Shown: positions 5,236-9,016 of the stretch, piece by piece
Position numbering within the stretch: position 1 is the first letter of the stretch
Layout: every line of letters begins with the position of its first letter
NCBI GenBank assembly: GCA_017396055.1
Contig: JAFQND010000231.1
Coordinates: forward strand, 1-9,016
Direction of reading: 5' to 3'
Source of the DNA: Oscillospiraceae bacterium
GTDB lineage: Bacteria; Bacillota; Clostridia; Oscillospirales; Ruminococcaceae
DNA: 9,016 nucleotides
Translations under genes and position numbers: made by a program
Notes under the pieces: generated by a model
Told to the model about the DNA's origin: nothing
The model's input: only the letters and a program-made list of their open reading frames with translations
The model's database searches: none

Positions 5236-6045
5236 ATGAAAAAACAACGCTCCGGTTTTCGGATCTTTGCTTCTGCTTTCGCGGTCAGCCTCACGCTGCT
5301 GCTTGTGACCATGGGGACGGTGATGAGCGTGACGGTCCGAAGGGAGGAAAGTTCGCTGCCGTCATCTTCCGACCTGTCGGCGGAGGATTATATCCCCTCG
5401 GAGAAGGATGCTCTGTGTATTCTTGTCATCACCGAAACGGATGGAACGGCCTTTTCCCTTGTGGATATCGACCCTATGACCGCCGGTATCCGGCTCATCT
5501 CGCTGCCGGGGGAGCTGACGGCGGGGGAGAGGACCCTTCTGGAAGCATGGGAATATGCCGGCGGCAGAGAAGCGTTCGCCGCCGCGAAGGAAGCGGGACT
5601 TTCCCCGGACCGGTGGCTGCATATCAGAAGGCGGGGAGCGGTCAACATGATCGATGCCCTCGGCGGGATGGAGTGGGAATTTTCCGAGCCCCTTCGCACC
5701 GACCGGCTGGATATCCCGGTGGGGCGGCATCTTCTGGACGGCGAAACAGTGATGACCCTGATGGAAGAAGAGGATGACCGTCTGCCCGAGGTGACCGGCA
5801 TGGCGCTCTCGCTGATCGGCCAGAGGCTCACCGAAAAACTCGTCAACAGCGGTGACCGGCTGTTTCAGGTACTGACGGCCAATTCGGACGGTGACCTTTC
5901 ACAGTTTGACTATCAGTCCCGAAAAAAGATGCTCCGCTGGTATCTGACCCGTGCTCACCGGGTATTGTCCCGCCATGAGGTGAAAGGAACAGAGACAGAA
6001 AACGGTCTTTTGCTGACCGAAGAGGAAAGCCGGCTTTTCGGATAG
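5236..6045 (+). CDS. LCP (LytR-CpsA-Psr)-like membrane protein, apparently catalytically degenerate
   Basis: This 269-residue protein starts at the ATG at 5236, just after GGGGGAG; the in-frame ATG at 5200 is rejected because it lacks a ribosome binding site. A KKQR start and one hydrophobic segment (about 9-33) give an N-terminal membrane anchor with the rest outside. The remainder follows the LCP order: FSLVDIDP (73-80), LISLPGELT (87-95) at the place of the family's SIPRDT, the GG/A helix region (109-120), IDALGG (139-144) in place of the V-D-A-L-G-G motif, and LLDGETVMTLMEEED (166-180) where active members read LnG..AL.Y.R.R. Canonical LCP enzymes move cell-wall glycopolymers from lipid carriers to peptidoglycan and need arginines at these last two sites. 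Here they are Gly and Met/Glu, so it is probably a non-catalytic relative. Another LCP-like fold is possible. Confidence 0.6.
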   Translation: MKKQRSGFRIFASAFAVSLTLLLVTMGTVMSVTVRREESSLPSSSDLSAEDYIPSEKDALCILVITETDGTAFSLVDIDPMTAGIRLISLPGELTAGERTLLEAWEYAGGREAFAAAKEAGLSPDRWLHIRRRGAVNMIDALGGMEWEFSEPLRTDRLDIPVGRHLLDGETVMTLMEEEDDRLPEVTGMALSLIGQRLTEKLVNSGDRLFQVLTANSDGDLSQFDYQSRKKMLRWYLTRAHRVLSRHEVKGTETENGLLLTEEESRLFG

Positions 6046-6063
6046 CTTTTTGGGTTGAAATGT

Positions 6064-6071
6064 GATATACT
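6064..6071 (+). promoter_or_regulatory. Probable extended -10 promoter of the PHP gene
   Basis: TATACT (6066-6071) is preceded by TGA, giving a TGn extended -10. The candidate -35 at the right spacing (about 6043-6048, TAGCTT) is weak, which extended -10 promoters tolerate. It is 30 nt before the ATG at 6102. The gap after the LCP-like stop is only 56 nt, so readthrough from that gene is also possible. Confidence 0.5.
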
Positions 6072-6101
6072 CTTATCAGAAAAAGAGAAAGAGTGATCGT
6101 C

Positions 6102-6779
6102 ATGTATCGTTATGAAATGCATATGCATACCCTTGAGGGCAGCCTCTGCGGCCGTTCCACCATTGAGGAGATGGTCAGAGCCTATCACGCAAAGGGATTT
6201 GCCGGTGCAGTGGTGACCAACCATTTTCTTGGCGGCAACACTGCTGTCGACCGTGACCAGAGCTGGGAGGAGATCGTAAAGGAATACAGCCGCTGCTGGT
6301 ACGAGGGACAGGCTGTGGCAAAAGAACTGGATTTCGACCTGCTGTTCGGCGTTGAAGAGGGATACGGCGAGGGAAAGGAACTTCTTGTCTACGGTCTCGA
6401 GCCGGAGTTTATGCTGGCCCATCCCGAGCTTCAGCACGGCGGACTTCCTGCATGGTCCAAAGCGGTCCGTGAAGCGGGCGGTGTGCTGATCTATGCCCAT
6501 CCCTTCCGCCAGAGAGCCTATATCCCCGACGGACGGATCATGCCGGACATGAGCTATGCCGACGGTGTCGAGCTGTACAACAAGGGAAACACCGAAGAGG
6601 ATACCCTTTATACCCTTGCGGTTTTCGGTGAAGCCGACTGCATCAAAATCGCCGGCAGCGATATGCACCGCGCCGAATTTGACGAGGCCTGGGGCATCGG
6701 ATCGGACAAACGTCTGCGTACAGGAAAAGAACTGGCCGAAGCGCTGAAGAGCGGCAGCTTTACCATTTGCTGTGAATAA
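6102..6779 (+). CDS. PHP-domain metal-dependent hydrolase (putative phosphoesterase)
   Basis: This 225-residue protein is made almost entirely of a PHP domain, a TIM-barrel-like metal-dependent hydrolase fold that binds two or three divalent metals. Expected ligands are visible: HMH (His7, His9), TNH (His41), GVEE (Glu85/86), YAHP (His133) and GSDMH (Asp187, His189). Stand-alone PHP proteins usually hydrolyse phosphate esters such as nucleotides or histidinol phosphate; the substrate here is not readable. The protein looks cytoplasmic, with no signal peptide. The ATG at 6102 is chosen over the in-frame GTG at 6093 because GAGAAAGAG lies 8 nt before the ATG and would overlap the GTG. It ends at a perfect terminator shared with the convergent glycoside hydrolase gene. 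Confidence 0.88.
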   Translation: MYRYEMHMHTLEGSLCGRSTIEEMVRAYHAKGFAGAVVTNHFLGGNTAVDRDQSWEEIVKEYSRCWYEGQAVAKELDFDLLFGVEEGYGEGKELLVYGLEPEFMLAHPELQHGGLPAWSKAVREAGGVLIYAHPFRQRAYIPDGRIMPDMSYADGVELYNKGNTEEDTLYTLAVFGEADCIKIAGSDMHRAEFDEAWGIGSDKRLRTGKELAEALKSGSFTICCE

Positions 6780-6807
6780 AAAAAGCCCGGAATTTTCCGG
6801 GCTTTTT
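6780..6807. terminator. Bidirectional rho-independent terminator
   Basis: AAAAAGCCCGGAA (6780-6792) and TTCCGGGCTTTTT (6795-6807) are perfect inverse complements around a TT loop. The T-tract on either strand lets it end both the PHP gene (plus) and the glycoside hydrolase gene (minus). It starts directly after the PHP stop codon. Confidence 0.93.
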
Positions 6808-6834
6808 CTGTTTATGGGTAAAGTTTTCGGATCT

Positions 6835-9016
6835 TTACAGCCGCGCGATCTCTGCGGTGCCGCGGCCTTTGGCGACACAGCTGCCGTCACAGTAAACGGA
6901 TACCACGCCGTTTTCGATCTTCATGTCATAGCGTTTGCCGTCCACCGGGATGTTGCGGAGCTCTGTTCCGTCTTCAGCCAGGGGATTGCCGAAGATGACC
7001 TTATCCTCCCGGAAGGAGACCAGTTCCTCCAGAAGCGGAAGACCCATGAGAACGCCCCAATTATAATGCTCCGCGCCGGAGCAGCGGCCGGTATAACCGT
7101 TATAATTTTCGGGGGTATAGCCTCTTTCGCTCCATTCCCGCTGCAGCATTCTGCCGGCTTTTACCGCGAACTCCCAGGCGAGTTTTGCTTCGCCGATCCG
7201 CTTCAGACCGAGATAGGTCCACAGCACCTGAGGCGGCCAGATCTGTCCGCGCCAGTATTTCTGATTGGGGAAGGCGGGATCGTCTTTGGCGATGGACGGG
7301 ATCATATATTCGCCCCAGAATTTGTTTTCGTCCGTCAGAATGGCCAGAAGGCGCTTTTTGCGGTCCTCGGGCACAAGACCGGTCATGAAGGGCATAAAGC
7401 AGTCGGGCGCCTGTTTTTTGGAAAGGGTGCCGTCGAATTTCAGATTATAGTAGCAGCCGTCTTCTTCGCACCACATCTTTTCGTTGATACGTTCTGCCAT
7501 CCGGCGGTATTTTTCGAGGAATTCCGCTTCGTCGTCGGGATATCCCAGTACAGCGGCCATTTTCGCCAGACATTCACAGTTCACCGCATACAGACAGCAG
7601 CGCTCAAGGGTATAGATATCGGCCATATGATACCGGGCGATATATTTTGCCTCATCGGTCACATCGTCTTCGGTTACATTGTCCATGCCTCTGACGGTGT
7701 TGAAAAAGACACCGTTTGTCCACTGGGGACTGTCGTCATAGGTCTCAAAATAAGCATATTGCGCTTTGGCGACATAGGGCTGACGCTTTGCGCCGAGAAT
7801 GCCGACTTCTTCCTCCGGGTCATAGCCAAATCCCAAAAGACCGATATCCAGCGCGTCGCGGCGCTTCTGACCGTCGCCTCTGTCGGCAAACCACCAGGCA
7901 TTGTGCTTTTTGGCGCCTTCATAACAGATCTTTGCCCATTCCTTGTCGCCGGTGTGCAGATAGGTGTTCCAAAGGGTCAGGCCCTGTACGATATGCTGGC
8001 ATCGTCCGGCGCTGATGGGAGGTTCTGCCGCATGGTTTCTGCCGGGACCGGTGATCAGCGGGATCTTGCCGTCCGGAAGCTGTGCGTCATAGCCGGAGAG
8101 CATGTTTTCCTTGGCGAGTTCCGGGTCTGTCCAGGAGGAAGACCAGCTGCTCAAGAAGGTATCCCAGTTGTACTGGACGCCCCAGCCATCTTCACCGCGG
8201 ACCCAGGTGCGGTCGACCATGATATATCTGCGGCCGGTGTGGGGTTTGTACATGGTGTTATAGGCGAGCAGCGAGGAAAAAGCTTCGCCGATCGGGGCGA
8301 GCATACCCGTTCCCGTAAGCCCCTGGGGTCTGTGGGGCAGTATCTTTCTGCCGGTGTCAAACAAACCGTCCAGGAAGTTTTCGTCTTTTTCAAGCTCAGC
8401 GAAGAAATCTTTGGACTTTCCGTTTTTCAGCACAAAGGAAAACCCTTTTTTGTAATGGGCACCCAGATACCAGCTGAGGCCCATGTCGCTCCAGATATCT
8501 CCGGAGGTAATGTTGCGAAGAGTTCCGGTCTGTTCAAAATCCTTATACTGGGCAGTCCGGCGGTTGTAGCCCAGCGCGCCGTCCGGCGCACGGTCGACAG
8601 AGAAGAGAATGGCGTTGTTCTCATAGCTGCAGAGAGGCGAGATCAGTTCGCCTGCAAAGACGCGCTCACCCTGTCTGGTGAAATTGACCCACTCCCATTC
8701 CTCCAGTCTGCTTTCCCAGGGGAGATAGAGCTCGGCCACCACTTCGAGGCCCTCGTCAAATTCCAGCTGTCCGAAAACGGCATCATCGGCTGCCCGGCAC
8801 CAGGAAAGGTGCAGCGTTTTTCCGCCGACCTGCCAGGAAAAATCCATATTCCGGTCGATCTCGTTGGGTCTGATCCGGATCGATTTAAAATCCAGCTTCC
8901 TTTCACAAATAAGATGATGGTCGTCCCTGTCCGCAGCCAGAAACCGCAGGCCGAAGATCTCTTTTTTTCCCGCCACTGTCACGATTCCGTTGGGATAAAG
9001 GGGATCGTATGCACCA
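6835..9016 (-). CDS. GH63/MGH1-like glycoside hydrolase, 5'-partial
   Basis: At least 726 residues are visible and no stop or convincing start occurs before the right edge. A GTG at 8982 begins an open frame but lacks a ribosome binding site, and the codons before it (G-A-Y-D-P-L-Y-P-N-G) look coding, so the N-terminus lies outside. Numbering from that GTG, the first about 200 residues read as a beta-rich domain. An (alpha/alpha)6-type catalytic domain follows, with QYNWDTFLSSW (270-280), ETYDDSPQW (413-421; Asp416 fits the acid of GH63 and MGH enzymes), YWRGQIWPP (576-584) and ENYN (625-628; Glu625 fits the catalytic base of YgjK-type enzymes). Such enzymes cleave alpha-glucosides or mannosylglycerate-like substrates by inversion; the substrate is not predictable here. 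No signal peptide can be assessed. The gene converges on the PHP gene. Confidence 0.85.
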   Translation of the reverse strand, partial: GAYDPLYPNGIVTVAGKKEIFGLRFLAADRDDHHLICERKLDFKSIRIRPNEIDRNMDFSWQVGGKTLHLSWCRAADDAVFGQLEFDEGLEVVAELYLPWESRLEEWEWVNFTRQGERVFAGELISPLCSYENNAILFSVDRAPDGALGYNRRTAQYKDFEQTGTLRNITSGDIWSDMGLSWYLGAHYKKGFSFVLKNGKSKDFFAELEKDENFLDGLFDTGRKILPHRPQGLTGTGMLAPIGEAFSSLLAYNTMYKPHTGRRYIMVDRTWVRGEDGWGVQYNWDTFLSSWSSSWTDPELAKENMLSGYDAQLPDGKIPLITGPGRNHAAEPPISAGRCQHIVQGLTLWNTYLHTGDKEWAKICYEGAKKHNAWWFADRGDGQKRRDALDIGLLGFGYDPEEEVGILGAKRQPYVAKAQYAYFETYDDSPQWTNGVFFNTVRGMDNVTEDDVTDEAKYIARYHMADIYTLERCCLYAVNCECLAKMAAVLGYPDDEAEFLEKYRRMAERINEKMWCEEDGCYYNLKFDGTLSKKQAPDCFMPFMTGLVPEDRKKRLLAILTDENKFWGEYMIPSIAKDDPAFPNQKYWRGQIWPPQVLWTYLGLKRIGEAKLAWEFAVKAGRMLQREWSERGYTPENYNGYTGRCSGAEHYNWGVLMGLPLLEELVSFREDKVIFGNPLAEDGTELRNIPVDGKRYDMKIENGVVSVYCDGSCVAKGRGTAEIARL

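Noticed and set aside
6026..6051. Possible terminator at the end of the LCP-like gene (AAAGC/GCTTT followed by TTTTT)
   Set aside because: The stem is short, bulged and A/T-rich, and it overlaps the coding end. It is too weak to call.
5955..6890. Minus-strand open frame of 311 codons opposite the PHP gene
   Set aside because: It runs across a perfect bidirectional terminator and through two other genes, so it is a shadow frame.

Overview
The window looks like ordinary chromosome from a moderately high-GC Gram-positive anaerobe of the class Clostridia, most likely a gut Oscillospiraceae/Ruminococcaceae relative of the Faecalibacterium/Subdoligranulum type. This rests on strong AGGAGG-type ribosome binding sites, extended -10 promoters, a YerB/DUF3048 lipoprotein next to a PepF-type peptidase, short gene-poor gaps packed with hairpins, and overall codon use. 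It is a family-level impression, not a database result.

Layout, left to right. Positions 1-88 (minus) hold the first 29 codons of a CatA-like chloramphenicol/xenobiotic O-acetyltransferase, in visibly AT-richer DNA with its own promoter. Next is a small hairpin plus a plus-strand intrinsic terminator (188-241) that has no recognisable gene in front of it. A two-gene minus-strand operon (801-529 and 515-234) encodes two small unrecognised membrane proteins. From a divergent promoter region (802-962), a plus-strand pair starts: a Gfo/Idh/MocA oxidoreductase (963-1964) overlapping by 4 nt a DUF3048 (YerB-like) lipoprotein (1961-3085). A 284-nt gap with five hairpins in a row (3086-3369), which looks like a dispersed intergenic repeat, precedes an M3-family oligoendopeptidase (3370-5061). 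A terminator and a second hairpin-rich repeat lead into a membrane-anchored LytR-CpsA-Psr (LCP)-like protein (5236-6045) that seems to lack the family's catalytic arginines. A PHP-domain metal-dependent phosphoesterase follows (6102-6779). A perfect bidirectional terminator (6780-6807) separates it from a convergent glycoside hydrolase of the GH63/MGH1-like type (minus, 9016-6835), whose 5' end lies outside the window.

The genes do not form one obvious pathway. They are short independent transcription units: peptide turnover (M3 peptidase), carbohydrate metabolism (GH63-like enzyme, perhaps the Gfo/Idh oxidoreductase), cell-envelope proteins (YerB-like lipoprotein, LCP-like protein, small membrane proteins) and a PHP hydrolase. 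I see no mobile element, phage, CRISPR array or RNA gene of a known class. The most interesting items are the degenerate LCP protein with a possible Shine-Dalgarno-sequestering hairpin, the two hairpin-rich repeats, and the orphan terminator beside the CatA-like gene.
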